A stretch of DNA of 64,000 nucleotides from an uncultured Lachnospira sp. (GTDB lineage: Bacteria; Bacillota; Clostridia; Lachnospirales; Lachnospiraceae), in the NCBI GenBank assembly GCA_910587485.1, contig CAJUKN010000003.1:109983-173982 (forward strand), in the 5' to 3' direction. Within the stretch, counting starts at the first letter, position 1. Each line of letters begins with the position of its first letter. Positions 1 to 7,583 of this stretch are shown here, piece after piece. The position numbers and the translations under genes are program-made. The notes beneath the pieces are model-generated. The model saw only the letters and a list, made by a program, of their open reading frames with translations. It made no database searches and was not told the DNA's origin.

Positions 1-268
1 TGAATATAAAATTAAATGTTAAAGAAAAAGTGAACTGAGTTCAAAAAGTAAATTGGAACAGTAAACTGTAAAAGCAAATTTTAAACTAGATGTTAAAGTA
101 AAAAGTGAACTGAGTTCAAAAAATAAATTGAAATAATAAAATACAAAAGTGAATATAAAATTAAATGTTAAAGAAAAAGTGAACTGAGTTCAAAAAGTAA
201 ATTGGAACAGTAAACTGTAAAAGCAAATTTTAAACTAGATGTTCAAAGAAAAAGTGAACTCAGTTCAC
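1..268. repeat. Satellite-like tandem array with periodic palindromes
   Basis: The sequence from position 1 recurs from 150 with almost no change, a 149-bp period. Each 149-bp unit is a dimer of two diverged 74-75-bp monomers: one begins GTGAATATAAAATTAAATG, the other GCAAATTTTAAACTAGATG, and both continue TTAAAG. Every monomer carries TGAACTGAGTTCA (31-43, 106-118, 180-192); the last copy has GTGAACTCAGTTCAC (254-268), a longer version with the central base flipped. TGAACT-N-AGTTCA is a perfect inverted repeat, so four palindromes sit at 74-75-bp steps. The array enters from the left edge, so its full length is unknown. A protein-binding array is an inference. Confidence 0.85.
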
Positions 269-337
269 AAAAATATTAAATTTTATAATAATAAAAATAA
301 TACTGATACAATATAAAAAAGAACATATGTTTAAAAT

Positions 338-355
338 TTGTTTCACGTGAAACAA
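338..355. promoter_or_regulatory. parS: parS-type ParB binding site
   Basis: TGTTTCACGTGAAACA (339-354) is a perfect 16-bp palindrome; flanking T and A extend it to 18 bp. It matches the established Firmicute parS consensus TGTTNCACGTGAAACA at every position. ParB/Spo0J nucleates here to organise and segregate origin-proximal chromosome or a low-copy replicon. No parA or parB gene lies in the window. It stands 70 bp after the palindrome array. GAACATATGTTT at 321-332 just upstream is one base off a LexA/DinR-like GAAC-N4-GTTC box, which may be chance. Confidence 0.85.
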
Positions 356-494
356 TTATTGATAAAGTATTTATATTTTGAAAATATAAATACAATAAAT
401 ATTTAAAAAAATTGAAAATATTAAAGGCAATAATTGACCTTTAGAAAAAATCGCTATACAATATATAAAGAAAGTATTTAAACGTTATTTTTAA

Positions 495-640
495 TTAAAC
501 AGATATTTATAATCTGTTTTGATACTTTTTTGTAGTCTCATTGCTCTTTCATAGCATTTTAGCAGAAGTTTATATTTTTGCTAAAACAGATAAGTCTAAT
601 TTTATATAAGAAATAGAAAGTTTATTTGATGAGATTAATT
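495..640 (-). repeat. Dispersed multi-helix element, copy a (divergent)
   Basis: Read on the minus strand it starts TAATCTCATC (637 downward), contains the hairpin TTTTAGCA...TGCTAAAA, closes with AATGAGACTA, and ends in the tail hairpin CAGAT-N7-ATCTG (500-516). This is the layout of the better conserved copies, but most primary sequence differs. It lies between parS and the aminotransferase gene, antisense to it, ending about 30 bases before its start. Confidence 0.55.
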
Positions 641-672
641 ATATAAATCTAAAAGAAAAGAAGGAGATTTTT

Positions 673-1866
673 ATGCTTATATCAGATAAAATGTATGAAT
701 TGGGAAGTAAAAGGTCTGTTATTCGAGATTTATTTGAATATGGAAAAATGAGAGCTAAAGAAGTAGGAGCTGAGAATGTATATGATTTTAGTCTTGGAAA
801 TCCTACAGTTCCTGCTCCTAATTGTGTTAATGAAACAATAATAGAACTTATAAAAGAATTAGATTCTATTTCTTTACATGGATATACATCTGCACAAGGA
901 GATTTGGAGACTAGACAAGCAATAGCTAATTATTTAAATGATACATATATGACAAATTTTAAGGCAGATAATTTTTATATGACAGTTGGAGCGGCAGCTT
1001 CTCTTAGCATTGTTTTAAGAGCATTAACCGTGTCACCAGAAGATGAGGTTATTGCGATTGCACCATTTTTTCCGGAATATTCAGTATTTGTAACATCAAC
1101 AGGTGCAAAATTTAGAATGGTGCCACCAGATACAGAGGCATTTCAAATTTGTTTTGGAGAGCTTGAAAAGATTATTAATGTCAATACAAAGGCAGTTATT
1201 ATAAATTCACCAAATAATCCATCAGGTGCTGTGTATAGTGAAGACACAATTATTAAGCTTGCTAATTTATTAAAAGAAAAATCTAAAGAAATAGGACATG
1301 AGATATTTATTATAAGTGATGAACCATATAGAGAAATTGTATATGATGGAGTTTATGTTCCATATGTTACAAAATATTATGATAATACAATAGTATGTTA
1401 TTCATATAGTAAATCTTTATCACTTCCGGGTGAAAGAATTGGATTTGTATTAGTTCCAGATGAAGTGGTGGAAAGTAAACGTTTATATGCGGCTGTTGCA
1501 GGAGCTGGAAGGGCTTTAGGTTATGTATGCGCTCCAAGTATGTTTCAAAAAGTCATTGTTAAATGTATAGGACAAACAGGTGATATTAATATTTATAAGA
1601 AAAATCGTGATATTTTATATAAAGGATTAACAGAATTAGGATATGAGTGCTTTAAACCAGAAGGTGCTTTTTATATGTTTGTAAAGGCACTAGAGAAAAG
1701 TGATGAAGCGTTTTGTAATAAAGCGAAAGAAGAAGACTTATTGTTAGTGCCAGCAACAGGGTTTGGTTGTCCTGGTTATGTAAGAATTTCTTATTGTGTT
1801 GATGAAGAAATGATAAAACGCTCATTTTCAGCATTTAAAAGATTGAAAGAAAAATATAAGAATTAA
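673..1866 (+). CDS. PLP-dependent class I/II aminotransferase
   Basis: A fold-type I aminotransferase of 397 residues, the usual length for aspartate/aromatic-type enzymes; it transfers an amino group between an amino acid and a 2-oxo acid in the cytoplasm. Visible landmarks are SPNNPSGAVY (cofactor and substrate region), SDEPYRE, the PLP-lysine motif SYSKSLSLPGERIGF with the lysine near residue 247, and the carboxylate-binding arginine in GYVRISYC near residue 371. The start follows AAGGAG with good spacing. No neighbouring pathway gene reveals the substrate, so aspartate, tyrosine or methionine-type specificity is open. It stands alone, 150 bp from the next gene. Confidence 0.85.
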   Translation: MLISDKMYELGSKRSVIRDLFEYGKMRAKEVGAENVYDFSLGNPTVPAPNCVNETIIELIKELDSISLHGYTSAQGDLETRQAIANYLNDTYMTNFKADNFYMTVGAAASLSIVLRALTVSPEDEVIAIAPFFPEYSVFVTSTGAKFRMVPPDTEAFQICFGELEKIINVNTKAVIINSPNNPSGAVYSEDTIIKLANLLKEKSKEIGHEIFIISDEPYREIVYDGVYVPYVTKYYDNTIVCYSYSKSLSLPGERIGFVLVPDEVVESKRLYAAVAGAGRALGYVCAPSMFQKVIVKCIGQTGDINIYKKNRDILYKGLTELGYECFKPEGAFYMFVKALEKSDEAFCNKAKEEDLLLVPATGFGCPGYVRISYCVDEEMIKRSFSAFKRLKEKYKN

Positions 1867-1878
1867 ATTTGTTATAAA

Positions 1879-2023
1879 GTCAAGTGGATGTTCGCAATCC
1901 GATTTGCTACTTGCTCATAATCTCATTGCTATTTTGTGGTATTTTGGTAGAAATTTGAACTTTTGTTAAAAAGCCAAGTCTAACTCTAACTTAGGAAGCA
2001 AGGCTTCTTTGATGAGATTAAAA
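1879..2023 (-). repeat. Dispersed multi-helix element, copy b
   Basis: On the minus strand: outer helix TAATCTCAT...ATGAGATTA, an AAGCC...GGCTT inner stem, then TTATGAGCAAGTAGC and the tail hairpin CGGAT-TGCGAAC-ATCC ending CACTTGACTT. Compared with copies e and g (TAACCTCAT...ATGAGGTTA) the outer helix carries a paired C-G to T-A change. It fills most of the gap before the nitroreductase gene. Confidence 0.75.
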
Positions 2024-2051
2024 TACTTTATTATTAAAAGGAGAAAATATA

Positions 2052-2591
2052 ATGAATTTTGATGATGTGATTAATCAACGCAGAAGTATTAGAAGTTATA
2101 AAAAAACAGAAGCTATTGAAAAAAGAGAAATAGAACAGATGATTGACGCTTCACTTATGGCGCCATCATGGAAAAATTCGGAAACCGCTAGGTATTATGT
2201 TGCTTTGTCACAAGAATATATAAAAATGGTTATGCAATGTTTGCCAGAATTTAATCAAAGAAATTCTTTGAATGCAGGTGCATTTGTTATAACGACATTT
2301 AAAAAGAATGTATCTGGATTTGACAATGAGGGAAATCCTGTAAATGAAGTAGGACAAGGATGGGGATGCTATGATTTAGGATTAGCTAATGAAAATTTTG
2401 TTTTAAAAGCAGCACAGATGGGATATGGAACATTAATAATGGGAATTAGAGACAGCAAAAAGTTGAGAGAATTATTTAATATTCCAGAGAATGAAGAAGT
2501 TGTTGCGGTAATTGCTGTTGGCAAAGCTGAGGTATTGCCTACTGCACCAAAAAGAAAAGAATTGTCAGAAGTTGCAAAATTTTTTGAATAA
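2052..2591 (+). CDS. Nitroreductase family protein
   Basis: A small FMN-dependent oxidoreductase of the nitroreductase superfamily (179 residues, usual range 170-220). The N-terminal INQRRSIRSYK is the family hallmark for FMN phosphate binding, followed by the helix MIDASLMAPSWKNSETARY. The middle has WGCYDLGLANENFVLKAAQMGYGT, a substrate-side helix, then IMGIRD and VIAVGKAE. Such proteins reduce nitro compounds, quinones or flavins with NAD(P)H; the physiological substrate cannot be told here. ATG follows AAAAGGAG. Dispersed-element copy b lies upstream and a tail-only copy directly after the stop, so it is probably monocistronic. Confidence 0.88.
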   Translation: MNFDDVINQRRSIRSYKKTEAIEKREIEQMIDASLMAPSWKNSETARYYVALSQEYIKMVMQCLPEFNQRNSLNAGAFVITTFKKNVSGFDNEGNPVNEVGQGWGCYDLGLANENFVLKAAQMGYGTLIMGIRDSKKLRELFNIPENEEVVAVIAVGKAEVLPTAPKRKELSEVAKFFE

Positions 2592-2593
2592 AG

Positions 2594-2633
2594 TTATGAG
2601 CAAGCAGCAAAGTAGATTGCGAATATCCGCTTA
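2594..2633 (+). repeat. Dispersed element, tail only (copy c)
   Basis: TTATGAGCAAGCAGCAAAGT followed by AGATTGCGAATATCCGCTTA: the tail of the dispersed element without the outer helix or hairpins, placed immediately after the nitroreductase stop. Confidence 0.7.
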
Positions 2634-2730
2634 ACAAATGATATTATTTTTGCAAAGTAAGAGATAAAATAATTAATGCAGATGTAAATGAAGAATTCAC
2701 ATTATTTTATAAAGAAAAAGGAAATAAATT

Positions 2731-3513
2731 ATGGTAGATAAAGAATATCGACAATATATGAAGCATTTTTTTGAACAGTATTATCACAAACTTTCTCAAG
2801 ATGAAATTAACATTAAACTTCCTCTTGATGAAAGTGAAAAAGAGATGTGGAGTGACGATGCTAACCCAAAGGAAGAATGGAAAAAATGGAAGTTGGTTCC
2901 AGCTACAATCAGTGAAAAAGAAATAGAGGACTTGGAAAATGAAATAGCTGTAAAACTTCCACTTTCTTTAAAAGCTTTTTTGACAGTTTATTATCATTAT
3001 TTTGAATATCCAATCGGACGAAATTCGTTTTCAGAGCCTTTTGAGGCTATAGAGAATGCTTGGAATCCAATACTTGTTCGATATGGATATTTACCATTTA
3101 CATGGGATAAAGATGGTTATTATATTCGATGTATCAAGTTAGAACAAATGCCAGATGAGGAAAAGTGTGGTATATATCAAATTGACCATGAATTGTTATT
3201 TAATTTTGATGAGAAAACTGTTGAAAAACAGCAAATAGATAAAAATATGCAATTTATTTCACAAAATCTGCTTACATATCTTGATGAAATTCTTAATGAT
3301 AAAGACAAAGATTCTTTAATGGAAGCTGCCGAAAAAGCTATTTTGACTACGTTAAAAAATGAATGTGAAATTGTTAATTTTGAAGATTTTGTTGAAAAAA
3401 GCAACAATGATTTTGAAAGCATACAAAAGGCTCTTAAACCAATACAAGAACAATATTTGTTATCTGATGATGATATGGAAATGATTTTAGATATATTAGA
3501 GTATAGATTATAA
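2731..3513 (+). CDS. SMI1/KNR4 (SUKH)-like protein
   Basis: 260 residues, acidic, without signal peptide or membrane segment. Residues about 65-150 look like the SUKH/SMI1-KNR4 fold: ATISEKEIEDLENEIAVKLP, then LPLSLKAFLTVYYHYF, a loop with FSEPFEAIENAW and W-x-K-D-G-YYI, and ending YQIDHELLFNF. SUKH proteins are widespread as immunity proteins for contact-dependent or secreted toxins, but many are housekeeping orphans. No toxin gene adjoins it, so an immunity role is only inferred. The C-terminal 100 residues are charged helices with no motif I recognise. Start: ATG after AAAGGAAAT. Confidence 0.55.
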   Translation: MVDKEYRQYMKHFFEQYYHKLSQDEINIKLPLDESEKEMWSDDANPKEEWKKWKLVPATISEKEIEDLENEIAVKLPLSLKAFLTVYYHYFEYPIGRNSFSEPFEAIENAWNPILVRYGYLPFTWDKDGYYIRCIKLEQMPDEEKCGIYQIDHELLFNFDEKTVEKQQIDKNMQFISQNLLTYLDEILNDKDKDSLMEAAEKAILTTLKNECEIVNFEDFVEKSNNDFESIQKALKPIQEQYLLSDDDMEMILDILEYRL

Positions 3514-3750
3514 TTTTATGTTTATTTTTACAATAATGAAATAAATGTTATGCTTCTATTTTTAAAATTAATCTCTCGTTATCTTTAGCTACAGGTTAAG
3601 AGATAGTTGCTGAAGCTATAACAGTGGGGTAATGTTAAAGATGATAATTGTTGTATTAAAAAAGAATAATAAGATATAGCATTGTTATATTAATACATGT
3701 TGTATATTTCATATTTCTTGCTTAGTGCTATAATCTCATAGTTTAAAAGT

Positions 3751-3866
3751 TAACCTTATCAGTCAAGTCAAACTCCATTTTTTAAACAAGAGTTTAACTT
3801 GACTGTTTAAGAAATTTTACAAAGTGGTAAGGAGGTTAGAAGCAATTGCGAATATCCGATTGACTA
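3751..3866 (+). repeat. Dispersed multi-helix element, copy d (divergent)
   Basis: Begins TAACCTTATC, has a 15-bp hairpin (AGTCAAGTCAAACTC at 3761-3775 with GAGTTTAACTTGACT at 3790-3804, one mismatch), then GGTAAGGAGGTTA and the tail AAGCAATTGCGAATATCCGATTGACTA. The third hairpin is absent. The rest of the gap 3514-3879 is AT-rich; I see no other feature in it. Confidence 0.65.
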
Positions 3867-3879
3867 TGAAGTAAAACAA

Positions 3880-5226
3880 TTACAAAACTTGCTTTATCAA
3901 TTTTTGACGTTTCTTATTGCTAAGCAATGGTATAGAGAGCAGTATTGCTTTACATATGTTATCAGCAATCATACAATACCATACTGCTGTAAGGTCTAAT
4001 TTCCATATATTGATGCAAAGAAAAGTAAATAATATACGTACACCCCACATTCCAAATGCTTCAATAATAAAAGAATAATGTGTTTTTCCAAGACCATAAT
4101 AAATGCCTTGTGAAACAACCATAAGTCCAAAGAATGGTTCTGAAAATGCGACGAGTTTAAGCATTTTAGCACCAATTAGAACAATCTGTTCACTGTTAGT
4201 AAATATATTCATTAATGGAGTCGCAATAAAAAATAATAATATGCCACTGGTCAACATGATTAAAATGGTTACAATAATACTAAGAAAACAGATTGTTTCA
4301 AATTTTTTTTGATTTCCTTCTCCCAATGATATTCCTATAAGTGTTGATGTTGCAGTTCTAAGCCCATAACCAGAAGTATAAAAAATAGTTTCTGCAGTAA
4401 CAGCAATAGAATGTGCTGCGAAAGTAGTCGTTCCCATACTTGATACCATTCCAGCAAATACAATATAGCCAAAGCTAGAAATAAGACCAGTTCCTAAAAC
4501 GGGAATGCTTATATTGGCACATGCCTTTAATATATTAAAATCTGGTTTGAGTGTTTTAAAATTCCAATTTAAAAGTTTATTATGTTTGTATGCAATAAAC
4601 ATAAATATTCCACCAAATGTATAAGATATAGCAGAAGCAATCGCTGCGCCTATAACGCCCATATTCAATCCATATATCAATATCCCATTAAGTATAGCAT
4701 TAAGAATATTGCTTCCTATACTTATAAACATAGGGGTTTTTGTATCTTTTGTTCCTCTTATAGCGGCTCCCATAATATAGTTTATTGAGCGAAAAATTAA
4801 AGGTAAACTGATTATAAAAAAGTACATGCTTGCATCTGCTTGAACAGCAGGTTCAGCGCCCATCCAAACAGGAATATAAGGACTTAATAGAATACATATA
4901 AATTCAATAATTATTCCACTTGCGATACTAATTAAAAATGCTTGACGAGATATTTTTTGTATTGTTAAGTGGTCGTTGCTGCCAAGCGCTCTTGATATCA
5001 GCGCAAGTATGCCTACACCAAAAGCTGAAAATGTGCTGCCAATCAACCAAGTTATGGTCGTTGTTACACTGACAGCCGCAGTTGCCTGTTCACCAAGTCG
5101 TCCTACCATAGCTGTATCTATATATTGAAGTAATATTGAAAGTACCTGTTCTATTATAGTAGGTATGGATAAAGTAATTAATGCTTTAAATAGTTCTTTT
5201 TGAAATGAATTTATTTTATATTTCAT
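3880..5226 (-). CDS. MATE family multidrug exporter
   Basis: 448 residues with about twelve hydrophobic segments in two related halves, typical for multi-antimicrobial extrusion (MATE/DinF-NorM) proteins, which expel cationic drugs or metabolites across the cytoplasmic membrane using Na+ or H+. The first half shows SIPTIIEQVLSILLQYIDTAMVGRLG, the diagnostic opening of the family, and the second half repeats the fold from about residue 235 (SIPVLGTGLISSFGYIVF). The only minus-strand gene in the first 6.5 kb, it is flanked by element copy d at its 3' end. ATG follows a GGAGATTTC-type site. Substrate unknown. Confidence 0.9.
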   Translation of the reverse strand: MKYKINSFQKELFKALITLSIPTIIEQVLSILLQYIDTAMVGRLGEQATAAVSVTTTITWLIGSTFSAFGVGILALISRALGSNDHLTIQKISRQAFLISIASGIIIEFICILLSPYIPVWMGAEPAVQADASMYFFIISLPLIFRSINYIMGAAIRGTKDTKTPMFISIGSNILNAILNGILIYGLNMGVIGAAIASAISYTFGGIFMFIAYKHNKLLNWNFKTLKPDFNILKACANISIPVLGTGLISSFGYIVFAGMVSSMGTTTFAAHSIAVTAETIFYTSGYGLRTATSTLIGISLGEGNQKKFETICFLSIIVTILIMLTSGILLFFIATPLMNIFTNSEQIVLIGAKMLKLVAFSEPFFGLMVVSQGIYYGLGKTHYSFIIEAFGMWGVRILFTFLCINIWKLDLTAVWYCMIADNICKAILLSIPLLSNKKRQKLIKQVL

Positions 5227-5472
5227 TTGAAATCTCCACAGTATAGTGTAAATTTGTTATTTGTGACCTTATTGATATTTTATAGTATTTTTATTGTAAT
5301 ATTATAAATTTTGCTGTGGTTATTATATATCATTTTAATAAATTATACTAGTAGACTATTTTTGTTTATGTGTTGCTTAACATAAAACTATTAAAAGAAC
5401 CTACAGGTTTTTGTACAAAAATGAATAAGCAAATATTCTTGCCTTCATAATATAAGTATATTACTATTTAAA

Positions 5473-5492
5473 ATGTTAGTTTAAACTAACAT
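5473..5492. promoter_or_regulatory. Iron-box operator upstream of DUF3793 gene
   Basis: ATGTTAGTTTAAACTAACAT is a perfect 20-bp palindrome ending 15 bases before the start of the next gene. Its core GTTAG-N6-CTAAC recurs at 8506-8521 (feoA promoter) and 9237-9252 (before feoB). The matched architecture points to one repressor, most simply the DtxR-type protein encoded at 6607-6972. Occupancy here would overlap the transcription start or ribosome site. Confidence 0.75.
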
Positions 5493-5507
5493 AAGAGGAG
5501 CAAAAGT

Positions 5508-6173
5508 ATGAGTCAAGATATATTTGAAATAATTAAAAGTATGGATAGTAATCGTTTTGAAATACAATTTGCATTACAATGCAGTCCATTTATTACAGGA
5601 TTAAAGATTTCAAATTTATTTGTAATATCAATATCACAACATAGCAAATTAGAGTATATTTTAACGGTTAGTGGATATTCTTTTGAAAAATTATATGATA
5701 CAAAAAATAAGGTTATATATCTTTTATATGATAAAAAAAAACTTAAGGAATATTTAAAAAAGGATATAGTTAGAAAAATACTTTATAGATTGGGGTATCC
5801 TTATCATATTCATAAAGATATAGGTAAGCTGCTTGATATATTTAAACAAAAATATGTAGGATATATGGAAAGAAAATGTGAATTTCCGCATGAGATGGGG
5901 ATTTTTCTTGGTTATCCTGTTGAGGACGTTGTAGGGTATCTTAAAAATAATGGAGAGAATAGTGCATGTGTGGGTTATTGGAAAGTTTATAAAAATGTAG
6001 AAGAAAAACAGAAACTTTTTAAAGAATTTGAATATGCAAAAGAGAGTGTAATACGTTATTTGGCACAAGGTATGAATATACTGGATGTAATGAAACATTA
6101 TAGTTGTAAAGATACTTTTTTATCATTTAACCTCATCAAGAAAGTCTCCCACTTCAGTGCCGCAGAGACATAA
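5508..6173 (+). CDS. DUF3793 family protein, C-terminus altered by a repeat
   Basis: 221 residues, cytosolic. The core (about residues 1-200) matches my knowledge of DUF3793, a clostridial family of unknown function often found beside iron or flavodoxin genes: FALQCSPFITGLKISNL near the N-terminus and the signature FPHEMGIFLGYPVEDVVGYL followed by CVGYWKVY. The operator directly upstream puts it in the same presumed iron regulon as feoAB. The last residues (NLIKKVSHFSAAET, from 6129) and the TAA are encoded by a copy of the dispersed repeat, so the original C-terminus was probably replaced. Function unknown; low-iron adaptation is an inference from context. Confidence 0.75.
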   Translation: MSQDIFEIIKSMDSNRFEIQFALQCSPFITGLKISNLFVISISQHSKLEYILTVSGYSFEKLYDTKNKVIYLLYDKKKLKEYLKKDIVRKILYRLGYPYHIHKDIGKLLDIFKQKYVGYMERKCEFPHEMGIFLGYPVEDVVGYLKNNGENSACVGYWKVYKNVEEKQKLFKEFEYAKESVIRYLAQGMNILDVMKHYSCKDTFLSFNLIKKVSHFSAAET

Positions 6174-6291
6174 GTGGTGAGTGGAGACTTGCTTGTTTTA
6201 GTGGGAATATAAGCGCCTACTGAAAAGCTGCGATAGCAGATATGAGGTTATGAGCAAGTACCGTAGCGGATTGCGCATATCCGTTTTGACT
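6127..6291 (+). repeat. Dispersed multi-helix element, copy e (full)
   Basis: Full copy: outer helix TAACCTCAT/ATGAGGTTA; hairpin AAGTCTCC...CACTT/AAGTG...GGAGACTT; second hairpin TTTTAGTGG/CCTACTGAAA; then TTATGAGCAAGTA and the tail hairpin GCGGAT-TGCGCAT-ATCCG, ending TTTTGACTA. It overlaps the 3' end of the DUF3793 gene, which reads into it and stops inside the first hairpin loop. Confidence 0.85.
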
Positions 6292-6408
6292 AAATGGAAT
6301 ATATTTAATAAATATTAAAATCATTTAGTCTGCTAGTAACACAAAATGCGAAGTGAATTAAATTTGTAGTTGGATTAATTATGTTGATAAATGCTGAAAT
6401 AATAAATA

Positions 6409-6506
6409 GGGTTGCTGCACTAAAAATTAAATATACAAAATATAGTTTAATATTACATTATATTTTACAATATTTTGTGTCTAATTTTCTTAATGCAACA
6501 GCCCTC
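6409..6506. mobile_element. Foldback (MITE-like) element 1
   Basis: A 98-bp sequence whose ends are inverted repeats: AGGGTTGCTGCA at 6409-6420 pairs with TGCAACAGCCCT at 6495-6506 (11 of 12 positions), with inner complementarity ACAAAATAT/ATATTTTGT. The ends resemble the GGGCTGTTGCA-type termini of several IS families. There is no open frame. A non-autonomous IS derivative is the likeliest reading; an unusual terminator for the converging units is the alternative. Confidence 0.5.
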
Positions 6507-6606
6507 TTTGTCTTGTGATAGTTTTTTGACTAATTTTAGTATAATAAAATTGACAAATTTTATATATTTTTTATGCGAATTTTAAGGAGCATATGTTGTA
6601 TAAATT

Positions 6607-6972
6607 TTATTTATTATTAACAAAATTTTTGATTGCATTAAAACTTTCTTTGCTGATAACATGTTCGATTCGACATGCATCATTTGTAGCTATTTTTTCA
6701 TCTACTCCTAATTCAATTAACCATTTTGAAAGAAATTCATGGCGTTCATAAATCATTTCTGCAATACCACGTCCTGATTGTGTGAGTGTAATAAAGCCTG
6801 CATCAGATACTATAATATGATTTTTTTCACGAAGATTTTTCATGGCAACACTGACGCTTGATTTTTTAAAACCAAGCTCATTACAAATATCAACAGAGCG
6901 AACGACAGGAAGTGACTTGCTTAATATAAGTATGGTTTCAAGATAATTTTCTGCTGATTCATTAGTAGTCAT
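6607..6972 (-). CDS. DtxR/MntR-type metal-dependent repressor (short form)
   Basis: 121 residues. N-terminal winged helix: ESAENYLETILILSKS, then VRSVDICNELGFKKSSVSVAMKNLREK (recognition helix region), followed by the dimerisation segment with metal-ligand type residues RHEFLSKWLIELGV and C-RIEHVISKESFNAI. This is the DtxR/MntR/IdeR family pattern; the C-terminal SH3-like domain of long members is absent, as in MntR-like short forms. It lies between a DUF3793 gene and feoAB, both preceded by GTTAG-N6-CTAAY boxes, so Fe(II)-dependent repression of these is the natural inference. I see no such box before this gene itself. Confidence 0.85.
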   Translation of the reverse strand: MTTNESAENYLETILILSKSLPVVRSVDICNELGFKKSSVSVAMKNLREKNHIIVSDAGFITLTQSGRGIAEMIYERHEFLSKWLIELGVDEKIATNDACRIEHVISKESFNAIKNFVNNK

Positions 6973-7055
6973 ATATTAATAATTCACTGTTACTGAAAAC
7001 TTATAAAAAGTTAATAAATTTATTTATAATCTATAAGACTTTTTTGTTTCATTCC

Positions 7056-7118
7056 ACTTACATTTAGTATTCTAAAATGATAAAATTTAGTTTTCATTTT
7101 AGAATACTAAATGTAAGT
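7056..7118. repeat. Perfect 25-bp inverted repeat
   Basis: The 25 bases at 7056-7080 (starting ACTTACATTTAGTATTC) are the exact reverse complement of 7094-7118, separated by a 13-base loop. It is AT-rich and lacks a T-run, so it is not a normal terminator. It lies upstream of the DtxR-type gene and beyond the 3' end of the tnpB relic, so it could be a transposon-end remnant, an operator or a cruciform. The rest of 6973-7300 is AT-rich with no reading frame. Confidence 0.85.
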
Positions 7119-7300
7119 AATTCATTCTGATATTTGAGATTTTATTTTGAAGCTTTAATAATTTTTTTTACTTTTTATAATGTTGCTTGTTTTCTCGTAA
7201 CATTCCCCTTTCTTATTTATTGTATATTTTCTGGATATACTACGCTGCAACCTGCGTTTTTTCTTTTCTATTTTTAGTATTTTTATTGAACCTCTTATCA

Positions 7301-7583
7301 CTAAAGTGACAAGATTTCTACTTTACAGACTTTGGAATCTCCATCTCCACAGGCGTAACTTCCCGTTATTCCAACGGTAGATATATTTTTTTATGTTGAT
7401 ACTATTCTTTCTGTAATTTTACAAGTTTATTGAAAGACTTTTTGAGATATTTTGGATTTTCTGTTTTAATTCTATTTGAATCTATACAAAATTCTTTGAT
7501 TACCAAATCGATTCCAACATGGTTCTTTGTTTTATTGAATGGTTCTATATCTAGCTCTGTACAACAGACAGAAATATTGTATA
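7301..7583 (-). pseudogene. Decayed tnpB (IS200/IS605 OrfB) relic
   Basis: Two pieces of a TnpB protein remain on the minus strand in different frames. From 7583 down to 7402: a stretch with TELDIEPFNKTKNHVGIDL, where VGIDL corresponds to the first RuvC aspartate motif (VGIDLG), then IDSNRIKTENPKYLKKSFNK and LVKLQKE before a stop. From 7378 to 7301: TVGITGSYACGD followed by a short tail and TAG, the usual C-terminal end of OrfB proteins. The part between, with the remaining catalytic and zinc-finger residues, is deleted. The relic abuts the stop codon of the SDR gene. No tnpA remains. Confidence 0.85.

Noticed and set aside
31..43. LexA/SOS box
   Set aside because: GAAC and GTTC are separated by three bases, not four, and no SOS gene follows the repeats.
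1..268. CRISPR array
   Set aside because: Repeat units are 74-75 bp, adjacent copies include the whole interval and no unique spacers or cas genes exist.
2731..3513. Toxin-immunity pair with the SUKH-like protein
   Set aside because: Neighbouring genes are a nitroreductase and a MATE exporter; no polymorphic toxin or secretion gene is present.
5754..6098. 114-codon minus-strand open frame
   Set aside because: Antisense to the DUF3793 gene, low-complexity Phe/Ile/Tyr-rich translation and no ribosome site; a shadow of AT-rich coding DNA.
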